Positions 17,748-26,870 are shown, counted from the stretch's first letter. The stretch: 64,000 nt of DNA from DATNPX01 sp036702975 (GCA_036702975.1 DATNPX010000050.1:1-64000), one strand, 5' to 3'. Translations and numbers: made by a program. The notes: generated from the letters alone by a model not told the origin.

Positions 17748-18557
17748 TTACTGAGTCGTCGTCAAAGTGTCCAGCATTTTCTTAGCATCGTCATTGGTGG
17801 CATTCGAATGCAGCACCTGTTTAACCTGTGCAATCGCTTCGTCGCGCTTGCCCTGTTTCTCTAGAATGCGAGCCAACAGCAATCGTGCCTCATTGTTTTC
17901 AGGATTGAGATCTACTGCCTTCATCTCTTCTACTACAGCAGCATCGAGATTACCGCTCATATAAAGGGCGCGACCGAGACGACTGTGATGTGCATCGTTA
18001 TCGGGGTCTAGTTTTATAGCGCTTTGCGCTGCCTGTAGGGCAAGCGTTCCGTCACCTTTGGCCATCGCGGCATCAGCAAGAATACGAACGTTAGCAGCGT
18101 CAGTCGGATCGAGCGCTATCGCTTTTTGAGCTTCGACTATCGCTTCGTCGTATCGCTCCTTGTGCACCAGAGCACTTGCCAACACGTTGTGAGCGATTGC
18201 ATTTTTAGGATCGAAACTGAGTGCTTTGTGCATCGTTTCAATGGCGTCATCGTAGCGCGCCGTCTCATTGAGTATGACACCGAGATTGTTGGTGGCAGTC
18301 GGATTCTTTGGTTCCAGCCTCAGCGCCTCTCTGTATTCTGCTTCAGCTCGTTTGTAATCACCAGCCTTAAAGTATTCATTTCCGCTGACGAGATAATCGG
18401 TGGAGCTTTTTACTTTGATACCACATGCGGTGAGTACAAAAAGACCGACAGCGACACAGAGCATTGACTTGCCAAAGGGCAAAAGCTTGCTTGTATTAAT
18501 GCGTGAGGTAATTGACCGCCTCAATGGCTTGCCCGTGAATGCAATTTGCGAACCCAC
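17748..18557 (-). CDS. TPR-repeat lipoprotein
   Basis: A 269-aa protein with a lipoprotein signal (MLCVAVGLFVLTAC, cysteine near residue 45) and about six TPR units from residue 55 on, for example YFKAGDYKRAEAEYREALRL, ARYDDAIETMHKALSFDP and ERYDEAIVEAQKAIALDP. It should be anchored in the envelope and act as a protein-binding scaffold. The partner is unknown. GTG 18557 places a long basic stretch before the hydrophobic core and its ribosome site (GGAG) is too close, so the true start may be nearer ATG 18464. It lies 96 nt downstream of aspS on the same strand and may share its transcript. Confidence 0.78.
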   Translation of the reverse strand: MGSQIAFTGKPLRRSITSRINTSKLLPFGKSMLCVAVGLFVLTACGIKVKSSTDYLVSGNEYFKAGDYKRAEAEYREALRLEPKNPTATNNLGVILNETARYDDAIETMHKALSFDPKNAIAHNVLASALVHKERYDEAIVEAQKAIALDPTDAANVRILADAAMAKGDGTLALQAAQSAIKLDPDNDAHHSRLGRALYMSGNLDAAVVEEMKAVDLNPENNEARLLLARILEKQGKRDEAIAQVKQVLHSNATNDDAKKMLDTLTTTQ

Positions 18558-18653
18558 GCTCCTTTGGAACCCACCGAAATTGTATCACGGCGCCGATCTC
18601 GGAACCCGGCGAGGCGAAATTACTGGGGTAAAGGACAGAGATGCAGCCGGCTC

Positions 18654-20501
18654 TTAACTGGAAGGCACCGCGCCTGTCGCATTCGCTGCTTTCGCTAGCG
18701 ACTTCTCGGGTAGCGGAACGTTCTTGATATGTAGTTCCTGTAGTTGCTCAGGTGATGCCGCAGATGGTGCACCAGTCATCAAGCAACCACCAGACTGAGT
18801 CTTCGGAAAAGCTATTACTTCCCGAATAGACTTACATCCCGCAAGCAACATTACCAAGCGGTCCAGGCCAAGAGCGATACCTCCATGAGGAGGAGCTCCG
18901 GACTCAAGAGCCTCGAGCAGAAAGCCGAACTTCTCCCTGGCGACATCCAGTTCCAGTCCGATCGCCTGGAAGGCCCGTGCTTGAACTTCTTGATTATGTA
19001 TACGAATAGAGCCGCCTCCGACTTCAACGCCGTTGTAAACGATGTCGTAAGCCCTGGCTCTGGCTTTTTCCGGAGCCCTATCAAGAAGACCGAGGTCTTC
19101 CAAGCGCGGACTCGTGAATGGATGATGAACGGCCATCAAGCGGTTTTGCTCGTCATCAAACTCGAAGAGTGGAAAGTCGACAACCCACAACAAGCAATGC
19201 TTGCTCTCGTCTATCAACTTCAGCTCTTCGCCAAGTTTTAGACGCAAACGTCCAAAAACAGTGGCACAGGCTTTGGCTGAGTCTGCCATGACCAAGAGCA
19301 CATCACCCGTCTGCGATCCGCTGAGTGACTTGAGTTCTTCAATTTCCTCGGGTTTGAGAAACTTCTCGACACCGGATGACCGCAGTCCTTGCGCACCGAA
19401 TGCAAACCAGACCAACCCCTTGGCACCGTTCAATTTGCAGAAGTCTTGCCATGTGTCGAGTTGTTTGCGTGAAGTTGATTCAGCAACTCCAGGCAATCTA
19501 ATGCCAACGATTTTGCCGCCAGATTCGACAGCGCCCTTAAAAACCTTGAACTCGCATGTAGAGCCGACTTTAGACAGATCGCAAATCTCGAGTCCAAAAC
19601 GCAAATCGGGTTTATCCGAGCCGTATTTTGAGATCGCTTCAGCATAAGGCAATCGCATAAACGGTGGCTTCAACTCAACGCCAACACAGGCAAACGCTTT
19701 AACGAGGATACCTTCAGTCACCGCCATGATCTGTTCTTCATCGGTAAACGCCATCTCGATGTCGACTTGCGTGAACTCAGGTTGACGGTCGGCGCGCAGG
19801 TCTTCGTCACGGAAGCAGCGAGCGATCTGATAATAGCGTTCGATGCCGCTAATCATCAGTGTTTGTTTAAACAACTGCGGCGATTGAGGCAGCGCATACC
19901 AGTCTCCAGGATTCAGTCGGCTCGGAACAAGAAAATCGCGAGCCCCTTCTGGAGTCGCTTTGGTCAAAATCGGAGTTTCCACTTCAACGAAATCGTTGTC
20001 ATCGAGCTCGCGTCTGATCGCCCGGGAGATACTGTGTCGAAGCAGCAAATTGCGATGCATGTCAGTTCGACGCAAGTCGAGATAGCGATATTTCAACCTG
20101 AGAGCTTCATCAACTTGTACTGCCTGCTCTATCTGAAAAGGTAGAGTCCTGCACGTGTTTAGGATTTCGACAACGTCCGGGTAGATCTCCACGGTTCCAG
20201 TCGCTGCATCTTTATTCTCGGAACCGGCAGGTCGTTGAGTCACCTTTCCTTTGACAACCACGACATATTCAGCCTTTACAGTCGTCAATAGTTTGTGCGC
20301 ATCCGGATTGCGATTAGGGTCGGCAGCTATTTGAATACGCCCAGTCGTGTCGCGCAATTCGATGAATATCAAGCCGCCAAGGTCTCGACTGACATGCACC
20401 CAACCGCCCACGCAGACGTCTTGCCCGACATCCGCGTTAGATAATGTGCCGCAACCGCGGTCACGTTTCAAAGCCGCCGTCTTCAATTTTTGAATCTCCA
20501 A
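18654..20501 (-). CDS. aspS: Aspartyl-tRNA synthetase
   Basis: Charges tRNA-Asp with aspartate. At 615 aa it is a full bacterial-type enzyme. The N-terminal OB-fold anticodon-binding domain (VCVGGWVHVSRDLGGLIFIE) is followed by class II motif 2 (IARCFRDEDLRADRQPEFTQ), the bacterial GAD insertion (about 300-420) and motif 3 (GIALGLDRLVMLLAG). The start is TTG 20501. Whether it is discriminating or also charges tRNA-Asn cannot be read here; no asnS or gatCAB is in the window. A 26-residue C-terminal extension after the usual end (PLPEKSLAKAANATGAVPSS) is unremarkable. Confidence 0.96.
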   Translation of the reverse strand: MEIQKLKTAALKRDRGCGTLSNADVGQDVCVGGWVHVSRDLGGLIFIELRDTTGRIQIAADPNRNPDAHKLLTTVKAEYVVVVKGKVTQRPAGSENKDAATGTVEIYPDVVEILNTCRTLPFQIEQAVQVDEALRLKYRYLDLRRTDMHRNLLLRHSISRAIRRELDDNDFVEVETPILTKATPEGARDFLVPSRLNPGDWYALPQSPQLFKQTLMISGIERYYQIARCFRDEDLRADRQPEFTQVDIEMAFTDEEQIMAVTEGILVKAFACVGVELKPPFMRLPYAEAISKYGSDKPDLRFGLEICDLSKVGSTCEFKVFKGAVESGGKIVGIRLPGVAESTSRKQLDTWQDFCKLNGAKGLVWFAFGAQGLRSSGVEKFLKPEEIEELKSLSGSQTGDVLLVMADSAKACATVFGRLRLKLGEELKLIDESKHCLLWVVDFPLFEFDDEQNRLMAVHHPFTSPRLEDLGLLDRAPEKARARAYDIVYNGVEVGGGSIRIHNQEVQARAFQAIGLELDVAREKFGFLLEALESGAPPHGGIALGLDRLVMLLAGCKSIREVIAFPKTQSGGCLMTGAPSAASPEQLQELHIKNVPLPEKSLAKAANATGAVPSS

Positions 20502-20649
20502 ATATATCCAGAAAAGATCGATACCATATTCTAGCCTGTGAGCTTAACTGGCAGTATGTAGCGTCTTTCAAGTTCAAAGTGTAGACTTACTCTTGTACTG
20601 TTATATCTAGTATTGTTACTACAAAATTTTTGCCCCGCAGGTTGTACAA

Positions 20650-21162
20650 ATGCCAGAACTGCCGATGCCTCAATCAATCGCCTTTGGTGTGCTGCTAATT
20701 ATTGTTGGAGCGTCGTTTGGTTGGAAAACTTGGAACGCTTTGATCAAGGGAAGAATGCTGGTCTGGTACGGTTTCTTGCCCTTCACCATCGTCTCCCCGT
20801 TCCTCACACATCTGCCGCCTGGCAAGAATTCTCTTGTGAAATGGAAAGAAGCGATGTGGGTTCACGTTGTCTTCGGACCAATCTTTTTCTGCATTATGGT
20901 TCTTTCCATCGCTGCCGGCATTGATTTCATCGGCTTCTCGGGCACACAAACCTTGAACGATCTGCTAACTGGAAACAAACTGGGAGCACCTCCGGCTATT
21001 ACCTTCAGCAAGACTAGGGGTTATCAATTTCCTTTCATCCCAAGAGCTTCAGCTCACTTCGGCAAGCTGTTCGGAGGCAAGCTCGGTTTGAAAGATAAAG
21101 ACAAGCTCTACGATACAAACGGTCAAACCGAAGACGACCGCAGCAAGCAGAGCGGCTACTAA
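20650..21162 (+). CDS. Two-TM membrane protein, unknown
   Basis: A 170-aa protein without a recognised family. Hydrophobic helices are at about 9-27 (IAFGVLLIIVGASFGW) and 73-98 (VHVVFGPIFFCIMVLSIAAG), with a short segment LVWYGFLPFTIVSPFL between them. The C-terminal 70 residues are polar and basic and look flexible (KLFGGKLGLKDKDKLYDTNG). Start ATG 20650. It is divergent from aspS, with a 148-nt gap that must hold both promoters. The nearest plus-strand neighbour is the EF-G-like gene 169 nt on, so it is probably its own unit. Confidence 0.65.
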   Translation: MPELPMPQSIAFGVLLIIVGASFGWKTWNALIKGRMLVWYGFLPFTIVSPFLTHLPPGKNSLVKWKEAMWVHVVFGPIFFCIMVLSIAAGIDFIGFSGTQTLNDLLTGNKLGAPPAITFSKTRGYQFPFIPRASAHFGKLFGGKLGLKDKDKLYDTNGQTEDDRSKQSGY

Positions 21163-21330
21163 TTTTCCATCTTTGCAACCCAAAATAGCTTTTACCTTGT
21201 AATGTAAAGGTATGAGCAGGCGGATTAATTCGACAAAAACTGCTTGATGAATATTAAGCATATTCGATAGTCTGTTGCATAACTTCAAACATCATCTGTA
21301 TCGCCTCTTGCCAACAAAAGGAGAAGAGCA

Positions 21331-23424
21331 GTGACTAACGCGTCCTCTATTCGAAATGTGGCATTCATTGGTATCAACAGAAGCGGCAAAACAAGCCTTG
21401 TAGAATCTTTGCTTCACCTCACTGGTGCGATCTCCAGGCGAGGCAAAATAGCAGACGGCACAATGACGACAGACTTCGAGCCTGAAGCAATCGCCAGGCA
21501 GATCTCCACGCAAGTGTCAGCGGCACGGACCACTTATAACGATGTTCTATTCAATATCCTTGACTGTCCAGGTTTTGTAGACTTTTCCGAAGAAGCAAAA
21601 CTAGCCTTAATGGGCGCCGATGTAGCCGTATTCGTGGTCGAACCAGATCCACACAAGCTCATTCAGATGGACACTCTTCTCAATTTCACGGAAGAGATTG
21701 GCATATCACGCCTGGTGTTCGTGAACAAAATGGACAAGCCCGATGTGGCATTTGCCGAGACGCTGTCGGCACTGAAAGATATGCCTGGAACGAAGACACC
21801 ACGCCCGCTGGCGCCTTTGCAGTATCCTATAGGCAGTGGTTCGCATCTCAAAGGCTATGTCGATGTGCTGAGAAAAGAGGCCTACACCTACGGCGAGCAC
21901 GGCAAGCCAGTTTCGGCACCAGTGCCGACAGAGCTTGCTGACGAACTCAACGAAGCGAGGGAGAAGCTGATAGAAAGCCTGGCAGACACCGATGATCTTC
22001 TTCTGGAGATGGTTTTAGAAGGACAGGAGCCGCCTCTCGATGCACTCGAAAAAGACCTCAAACAGGCGGTTAAAATCGGCACTTTCGTTCCGATTTTAAT
22101 CGGCGCAGCACACACAGACGCTGGTGTATTCTCCCTACTAGACACCATAATCTCTCTTTGCCCATCTCCCGCTGAACGCGAATACAGAGATATCAACGGC
22201 AAGGCCGTCATTCCGAAAAATGACGGACCTGTCATTGCTCAGGTGATAAAAACTTATATTCATCCTCAGTCGGGGAAGCTCTCCCTGACTCGAATTTTCA
22301 GCGGAACAGTCACAGCTGACAGCCAATTTCACGACACCACTATTGATGGCACCAAAGAACGTGTCGGCGGTCTTTACTGGTTGATGGGAAAGAAGAACGA
22401 GACTATGCCTACGGCAGGGCCCGGTTCCATCGTTGCCATCGCCAGGCTAGAAACACCAACCAGCGGTCATACAATTTGTACAGAGAAAGAGAACACGGTC
22501 ATGCCAGCGCCACCACAACCGCCACCACTTTATTCACTGGCAATCGCACCGAAAAATCGCAATGACGAAGCAAAACTCTCGACATTGCTGCACAAGATCG
22601 TGGAGGAAGATCCAGTTTTGAAGGTCGACCGAGATCCCGATACCCACGAATTTTGTCTCTACGGCCAGGGAGAAGTACATCTCACTCTGGCGAGGCAAAG
22701 ATTAGAACGCAAATATCACATCGAATTAGAATCGAAACGGCCATCAATCGCTTACAAAGAGACGATTCAAACCAAACAAGAAGCGCACGGACGCCACAAG
22801 AAGCAGACCGGGGGACGCGGACAGTTCGGCGAAGTTTATTTCAAAATTGAACCCTTGGAGCGAGGCTCAGGCTCGAAATTTTCAGAGTCGATCGTCGGTG
22901 GTGCCGTTCCCAGACAATACATTCCCGGCGTGGAAAAAGGTGTTACCGAGGCGCTCGGACGCGGATCTCTAGCTGGTTTTCCAGTCGTCGATGTGTCGGT
23001 AAATCTTTTCGATGGTTCCTATCACGATGTAGATAGCGATGAAATGTCATTCCGAATGGCGGCGATCATGGCTATCCGTGAAGGTCTTAGCAAAGCTAAT
23101 CCTATTATTTTGGAACCAGTAGCAGAAGTAAAAATCTTGGTTCCGAAATCATATACCTCTGGGGTTTTGGGTCAGATGAACGGATTGCGAGGCCAAATTC
23201 TCGGTTACGGGCCACATCCGACACGCTCCGGTTGGGATGAGGTTATAGCACATGTGCCGCGGGCAGAACTCTGGGACTACATAATTGAACTGCGCACGTT
23301 GACCCAGGGTCTTGGAACCTACACCTGGAAGTTCGACCACCTGGCGCCGGTACCGCCCACAATATCCCAACAATTGATAACGCAGCATGCCAATGAAACT
23401 GCCCATGCCGCACACGCACACTAG
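21331..23424 (+). CDS. Elongation factor G-like GTPase (non-canonical paralogue)
   Basis: A 697-aa translational GTPase with the five-domain EF-G layout. The P-loop is GINRSGKTS, the G3 motif is DCPGFVDF and the G4 motif is NKMD. Canonical EF-G has a histidine after PG in G3 (needed for ribosome-stimulated hydrolysis); here it is phenylalanine. The switch I region (TTDFEPEAIARQISTQ) also differs from standard EF-G. Domain IV (GRGQFGEVYFKIEP) and domain V (LGQMNGLRGQILGY) are present. GTG 21331 follows AAGGAG (21318-21323). No rpsL, rpsG or tuf is nearby, so this is not the housekeeping fusA. It resembles EF-G-like/FusA2 proteins, some of which lack ribosome-dependent GTPase activity. Confidence 0.88.
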   Translation: MTNASSIRNVAFIGINRSGKTSLVESLLHLTGAISRRGKIADGTMTTDFEPEAIARQISTQVSAARTTYNDVLFNILDCPGFVDFSEEAKLALMGADVAVFVVEPDPHKLIQMDTLLNFTEEIGISRLVFVNKMDKPDVAFAETLSALKDMPGTKTPRPLAPLQYPIGSGSHLKGYVDVLRKEAYTYGEHGKPVSAPVPTELADELNEAREKLIESLADTDDLLLEMVLEGQEPPLDALEKDLKQAVKIGTFVPILIGAAHTDAGVFSLLDTIISLCPSPAEREYRDINGKAVIPKNDGPVIAQVIKTYIHPQSGKLSLTRIFSGTVTADSQFHDTTIDGTKERVGGLYWLMGKKNETMPTAGPGSIVAIARLETPTSGHTICTEKENTVMPAPPQPPPLYSLAIAPKNRNDEAKLSTLLHKIVEEDPVLKVDRDPDTHEFCLYGQGEVHLTLARQRLERKYHIELESKRPSIAYKETIQTKQEAHGRHKKQTGGRGQFGEVYFKIEPLERGSGSKFSESIVGGAVPRQYIPGVEKGVTEALGRGSLAGFPVVDVSVNLFDGSYHDVDSDEMSFRMAAIMAIREGLSKANPIILEPVAEVKILVPKSYTSGVLGQMNGLRGQILGYGPHPTRSGWDEVIAHVPRAELWDYIIELRTLTQGLGTYTWKFDHLAPVPPTISQQLITQHANETAHAAHAH

Positions 23425-23681
23425 CTGCAATAACCAGACAAGTCGATAGTAAAAACGCCTATCAAATTCCCTCGCAAAGAACATGCAAGAGACGCATTGC
23501 CAGCGAATTATGCAAAGCAGGGAACACTTGTCACGAATCTGCGGTCACAAACATGTCCCTTAGTGAATAGACAAATGAGAATTGATAAAAAGTAGGGCGA
23601 AACACATACTGACAACCAAAATGATGCATAGCGTCCGAAAACGCGGGGCATATTCAATCTACAGGCTACGGAGATGTATAT

Positions 23682-23933
23682 ATGGCGAGTACGCAGAATA
23701 GCGAAAAGAAAATGATTACTATAGAAACGGCAGCGTTGAAGCAGCGGCTAAACAACGCATTCGTTCATTTACACGGCAAAGGCAAACATGGATTTATCAA
23801 AGATGATCCGAACTTTGATAGACTCTGGGACTTGAAAGAATCAGCTATTCTGGAAGGCAAAAATACTGTTGAATTGCCTGGACAATGGCTCAGCGAACTC
23901 GACGAAATCGAACAGTCGAAAGCCGGACACTAG
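23682..23933 (+). CDS. 83-aa protein, unknown
   Basis: A small soluble protein with no recognised domain, mixed charge and no signal peptide. The middle reads NNAFVHLHGKGKHGFIKDDP and the end ELPGQWLSELDEIEQSKAGH. ATG 23682 follows GGAGA (23670-23674) at 7-nt spacing, which supports translation. The 257-nt region upstream contains no other gene. It is followed by an 8-bp inverted repeat at 23959-23981 and the signal-anchored protein at 24052. Confidence 0.55.
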   Translation: MASTQNSEKKMITIETAALKQRLNNAFVHLHGKGKHGFIKDDPNFDRLWDLKESAILEGKNTVELPGQWLSELDEIEQSKAGH

Positions 23934-23958
23934 CTCTGTCATTTTAATCGCTAATGCA

Positions 23959-23981
23959 TATGCGATTGAATGTATCGCATA
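23959..23981. repeat. Perfect 8-bp inverted repeat, spacer 7
   Basis: Arms 23959-23966 and 23974-23981 (TATGCGAT and its complement). It is AT-rich and not followed by T residues, so it is more likely an operator than a terminator. It lies between the genes at 23682 and 24052. Confidence 0.4.
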
Positions 23982-24051
23982 CGTTGAAAAATTCAAAAGC
24001 TCGGTATTTATTCGTTCGCATCTTCTTTGCATAATAAGTACAGCCGCACTA

Positions 24052-24711
24052 ATGTGCAGCATAGTGTATTGCTTCCCGGTTGTAGCCACCGGGAAGCAAT
24101 CTGTTACCGCTGCTTATGAAAATTTTCGCCAGGCAAGGATACAGTCAGCCGATTGCGACCGGATGCTTACTCAGAAGATGCATACAGTTGAGCGGGCGTT
24201 GGTCCGCTGGCAAGCGCGTATGGGAAGGTTGCCCGAAGAGGGAGCAGAGAGCGAGCAATTAGAGGCAAGCCTCAGTGCTCTGGCTGGTGCCAACTCCTAT
24301 AGCGAGTTCGAAGGCAATCTGGCAGCGAGGTCCTACAAGGCACAATACAGACAGCCCCTTCTCCAGGAAGGGCAAGGGAAAGAAGTAAGCAGACCTGATG
24401 ACGTCACACGACAAAAAAATGCTGATGATGACAGCTGGCGGTTCATAAAAATGGCACCGCCCCCGACACCAGTTCAGGTGACACCGACTGCGGTGAAGAT
24501 AAGAGTCGACCTGTCGCTTTCCTCACTGCAATTGCCGCTCTACAATCGCGAAGCAATGGAGAAATGGCGTGCGCCAGCAGGCACAATCACTATACTGCAC
24601 AACACAGAACGATTTTTTCTTATCTGGGGGGCTAGCATCGACGGCAGTCCAGTGAAACTGCCAGAGCAATCAGGGCCACTGCTGCTTTCGCCGCCTGAAC
24701 GGCAACAATAG
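24052..24711 (+). CDS. Signal-anchored or secreted protein, unknown
   Basis: A 219-aa protein counted from ATG 24052. The open frame continues upstream without a canonical start until TTG 23869, inside the preceding gene. The hydrophobic stretch LLCIISTAALMCSIVYCF begins before ATG 24052, so the real start may be upstream and non-canonical. The mature part is helical (AYENFRQARIQSADCDRMLT), then proline-rich (KMAPPPTPVQVTPTAVKIRV) and beta-rich. No family is recognised. A perfect 13-bp inverted repeat (24068-24100) overlaps codons 6-16, unusual for coding sequence. The gene converges on the minus-strand gene at 24792. Confidence 0.5.
   Translation: MCSIVYCFPVVATGKQSVTAAYENFRQARIQSADCDRMLTQKMHTVERALVRWQARMGRLPEEGAESEQLEASLSALAGANSYSEFEGNLAARSYKAQYRQPLLQEGQGKEVSRPDDVTRQKNADDDSWRFIKMAPPPTPVQVTPTAVKIRVDLSLSSLQLPLYNREAMEKWRAPAGTITILHNTERFFLIWGASIDGSPVKLPEQSGPLLLSPPERQQ
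24068..24100. repeat. Perfect 13-bp inverted repeat with 7-nt loop
   Basis: Arms 24068-24080 and 24088-24100 pair without mismatch and include a CCCGG core. There is no T-run on either side, so it is not a typical terminator. It overlaps the beginning of the gene at 24052 and could act as a translational hairpin, a protein site or part of a small RNA. Confidence 0.6.
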
Positions 24712-24791
24712 CGCGCTGTGCCTGAGCAGCACAATAAGCGGAATGGCACTGCACACGGTGCACAACAATAGATTTTGAACGGCGAACTAAA

Positions 24792-25115
24792 CTAAGCGCA
24801 CTCTTCAGAGTCTGTTGGTACTGTTTCTTCATCCCACCAGTGACGCAGGTCAGCGCACTCGCGGATGCGAATCTTCTTCTTAACCGGAATCAACTCGAGG
24901 TTGACTCCGCAGGCAGCAGAAGTCTCCGGCGCGTTAACGCTCTCAAGTTCTGTCTGGGGCTTAATTGGTTTGATCAGTTCAACGGTAGCCATAACTTTTC
25001 GAGACTCATCACAGTCGTCATTAACAACACTATCGGATGGATGGCATTGAGTGCCGACTAATCCATTCTTTCTTAAGCAATTAATGTAGACCACTGTCTT
25101 TTCGCGCATTTCCAT
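24792..25115 (-). CDS. 107-aa protein with GVNL-LIP-KKK motif, unknown
   Basis: A small protein rich in Cys, Glu and Lys that I do not recognise. ATG 25115 has GGAAG about 8 nt upstream on the minus strand. Residues 69-80 read CGVNLELIPVKKK, nearly identical to YGVNLALIPMKKK in the secreted protein at 51.1-51.9 kb, so both probably share a lineage-specific element. The C-terminus is acidic (WWDEETVPTDSEECA). Six cysteines in 107 residues could bind a metal or form disulfides, but no signal peptide is seen. It lies 243 nt downstream of the TPR gene on the same strand. Confidence 0.55.
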   Translation of the reverse strand: MEMREKTVVYINCLRKNGLVGTQCHPSDSVVNDDCDESRKVMATVELIKPIKPQTELESVNAPETSAACGVNLELIPVKKKIRIRECADLRHWWDEETVPTDSEECA

Positions 25116-25358
25116 AGGATTTACTTCCGAATTTATTCAGTATGTTTTCACTTTCAATCCGTTTATAAACCCTTTGTTTAGGGCAACGTTGAAATCAACT
25201 CTTTGCCGAAACCATTGTTGAAGGCTTTATAAATACGACTTTAATACGAGTCCGATTTCTTTCCACCGATAGACGAATAAGTAGACGAAACGATATATGC
25301 GAAGTTCCGACTTCACCGTCCTATAAACCCAAACCAGCCACGAAAATCTGGACTTCGA

Positions 25359-26051
25359 CTATTTTGTTTTAGTTTTTGCTTTCGTCGAAGAACCCGGTCC
25401 TGGCACAGTGCCCTCACCGCTCAATTCATCGAGCATCTTCAATACGCGAACGTCTTCAGGATCAAGATCGAGCGCCTGACTCAATGCCACTTTGGCTTCC
25501 AGAGTCTGTCCGTCTTGGCGCAGCGCACGAGCCAAATTATAGTAGGCATTCTCGTAATCTTTGCGCTGACCGATGGCAAATTTGTATTCTTCAATAGCTG
25601 TTTTAGGATCGTTGTTGGCGAGCAAAGCATTGCCATAAACAACGTGATAGATCGGTTGCTTACTGTCGCTAAGCGCTGCTTGCTTCGCCTCGGTCAAAGC
25701 TTCTTCCTTTTGACCTTCGTCCAGCAGAACAACACTGAGGTTGGAGTGAGCGTAGGCCAACTTATTGTTTAACGAAAGTGCTTTGCGTAGACAAGCTTCG
25801 GCGTCTTTCAGCTGACCATTTTGGCGTAAGGCCCAACCAAGGTCGCTTTGAGCATCCGCATCATTTGGATTTGCTTCGACTCTCTTACGACAATCTTTTA
25901 TCGATGGAGCACCTTGAGCATTCGAACGCCAATTGCCCGCACGTCCGGACTTGCCATCTTCCTTATCTTTTGCCACCGCAACGGTGGGTGCAGTAAAGGC
26001 AAGCGCCCCAGTTAGTATTGCCAAAACCATCGCCGCACTTTTGATATTCAT
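25359..26051 (-). CDS. Secreted TPR-repeat protein
   Basis: A 230-aa protein with a classical signal peptide (MNIKSAAMVLAILTGALAFT, cleavage likely near AVA-KD). Four to five TPR units follow, from about residue 52: NPNDADAQSDLGWALRQNGQ, AYAHSNLSVVLLDEGQKEEA and ENAYYNLARALRQDGQTLEA. The tail is short and basic (STKAKTKTK). Probably a periplasmic adaptor with an unknown partner. It lies 19 nt downstream of the small membrane protein on the minus strand, in a run of four closely spaced genes starting with the radical SAM gene. Confidence 0.78.
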   Translation of the reverse strand: MNIKSAAMVLAILTGALAFTAPTVAVAKDKEDGKSGRAGNWRSNAQGAPSIKDCRKRVEANPNDADAQSDLGWALRQNGQLKDAEACLRKALSLNNKLAYAHSNLSVVLLDEGQKEEALTEAKQAALSDSKQPIYHVVYGNALLANNDPKTAIEEYKFAIGQRKDYENAYYNLARALRQDGQTLEAKVALSQALDLDPEDVRVLKMLDELSGEGTVPGPGSSTKAKTKTK

Positions 26052-26070
26052 TGTTTCGTCCCCATTCAGG

Positions 26071-26280
26071 CTACTCCGGCGGTCCCCCTAAGGACCAGCA
26101 AATGAATAGCATACCGGCCATAAAGCCCAGCAGTGCAAAAAGAACGCATTCATAAATGTTCTTTGCTGCATCGAGCGACTGCTTGCAAAAAATTAAGCCA
26201 CCGACAAGAAAAACCGAGCCCACGATGAACAAGAGGATTCGCTCGAGAATAAAGTTGTCCTGAACAATGTGTAGCCCCAT
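26071..26280 (-). CDS. 69-aa two-TM membrane protein, unknown
   Basis: Mostly hydrophobic: helix 1 is about residues 12-32 (ERILLFIVGSVFLVGGLIF) and helix 2 about 44-64 (VLFALLGFMAGMLFICWSL), joined by a short polar loop. ATG 26280 has GAGG 5 nt upstream. It is 9 nt downstream of the acidic-tail membrane protein and 19 nt upstream of the TPR gene, so it belongs to that operon. Its length and lack of motifs prevent any functional call. Confidence 0.65.
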   Translation of the reverse strand: MGLHIVQDNFILERILLFIVGSVFLVGGLIFCKQSLDAAKNIYECVLFALLGFMAGMLFICWSLGGPPE

Positions 26281-26289
26281 GGCGCCTCG

Positions 26290-26793
26290 CTAAGCCTCTT
26301 TGGAAGCAGGAGCCTCACCCTCAGCTTTTACTTCTTCCACTTTTGCCGGTTCTTCAGATTTGATTGGCTCTTCCGTTTTGGCCGCTTCAGACTCAGATTG
26401 TGTATCGGTTTCTAGGGCTGGGGAGACTGTATCCGGCTTTTGCTGTTCAGTGGAAGGCGTTGTCGGTGGTGCACCGTCCTCATCTTCATCTTCCTCTTCT
26501 TCTTCTTCGATCTCTTTACGCGTGTTGAGGAAGATCCACAAAACAAGAACTAGGACTAAAACGAAAACGAAAACAAACGCGCCGCCCCAGGTCAAGTAGA
26601 ACTTGATTCGCTGCTCGGTGCTCATTATCGGTGCCGAAGCAGAAAGCTTTGCATCTCCTTTTGGCAAGCTAGCGCTAGTTGTCCGGACAGGTTCTTGCGG
26701 TTCGGCAAACCCTGGGATAAGCGAACACATCGAAAAAACGACAGCAAATAATAAGAGGCGAATAAATTTCGCGCCTTTTGCCAGTCCGCTCAT
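26290..26793 (-). CDS. Signal peptide, one TM, long acidic cytoplasmic tail; unknown
   Basis: A 167-aa protein counted from ATG 26793, which has GGGGAA 6 nt upstream. A longer frame to 26913 would overlap the radical SAM gene. A signal peptide (FIRLLLFAVVFSMCSLIPGF) is followed by a short exported loop, a strongly hydrophobic helix (FVFVFVLVLVLVLWIFL, about residues 72-90) and a low-complexity tail that opens with a run of Glu and Asp and continues with Pro, Thr, Glu and Lys repeats. It is probably a membrane-anchored flexible linker or tether. Composition makes homology calls unreliable. Confidence 0.65.
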   Translation of the reverse strand: MSGLAKGAKFIRLLLFAVVFSMCSLIPGFAEPQEPVRTTSASLPKGDAKLSASAPIMSTEQRIKFYLTWGGAFVFVFVLVLVLVLWIFLNTRKEIEEEEEEDEDEDGAPPTTPSTEQQKPDTVSPALETDTQSESEAAKTEEPIKSEEPAKVEEVKAEGEAPASKEA

Positions 26794-26870
26794 AAATTCC
26801 CCTTTCTTGACCGGATCGCTCTTTAAATTAATGCCCAGAAGCTCACGGCAAGACGACATAGCTCTGCCGT

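Noticed and set aside
20613..20924. A 103-codon ORF overlapping the two-TM protein at 20650
   Set aside because: It is the same DNA in another frame; the frame at 20650 has clean TM segments and continues further.
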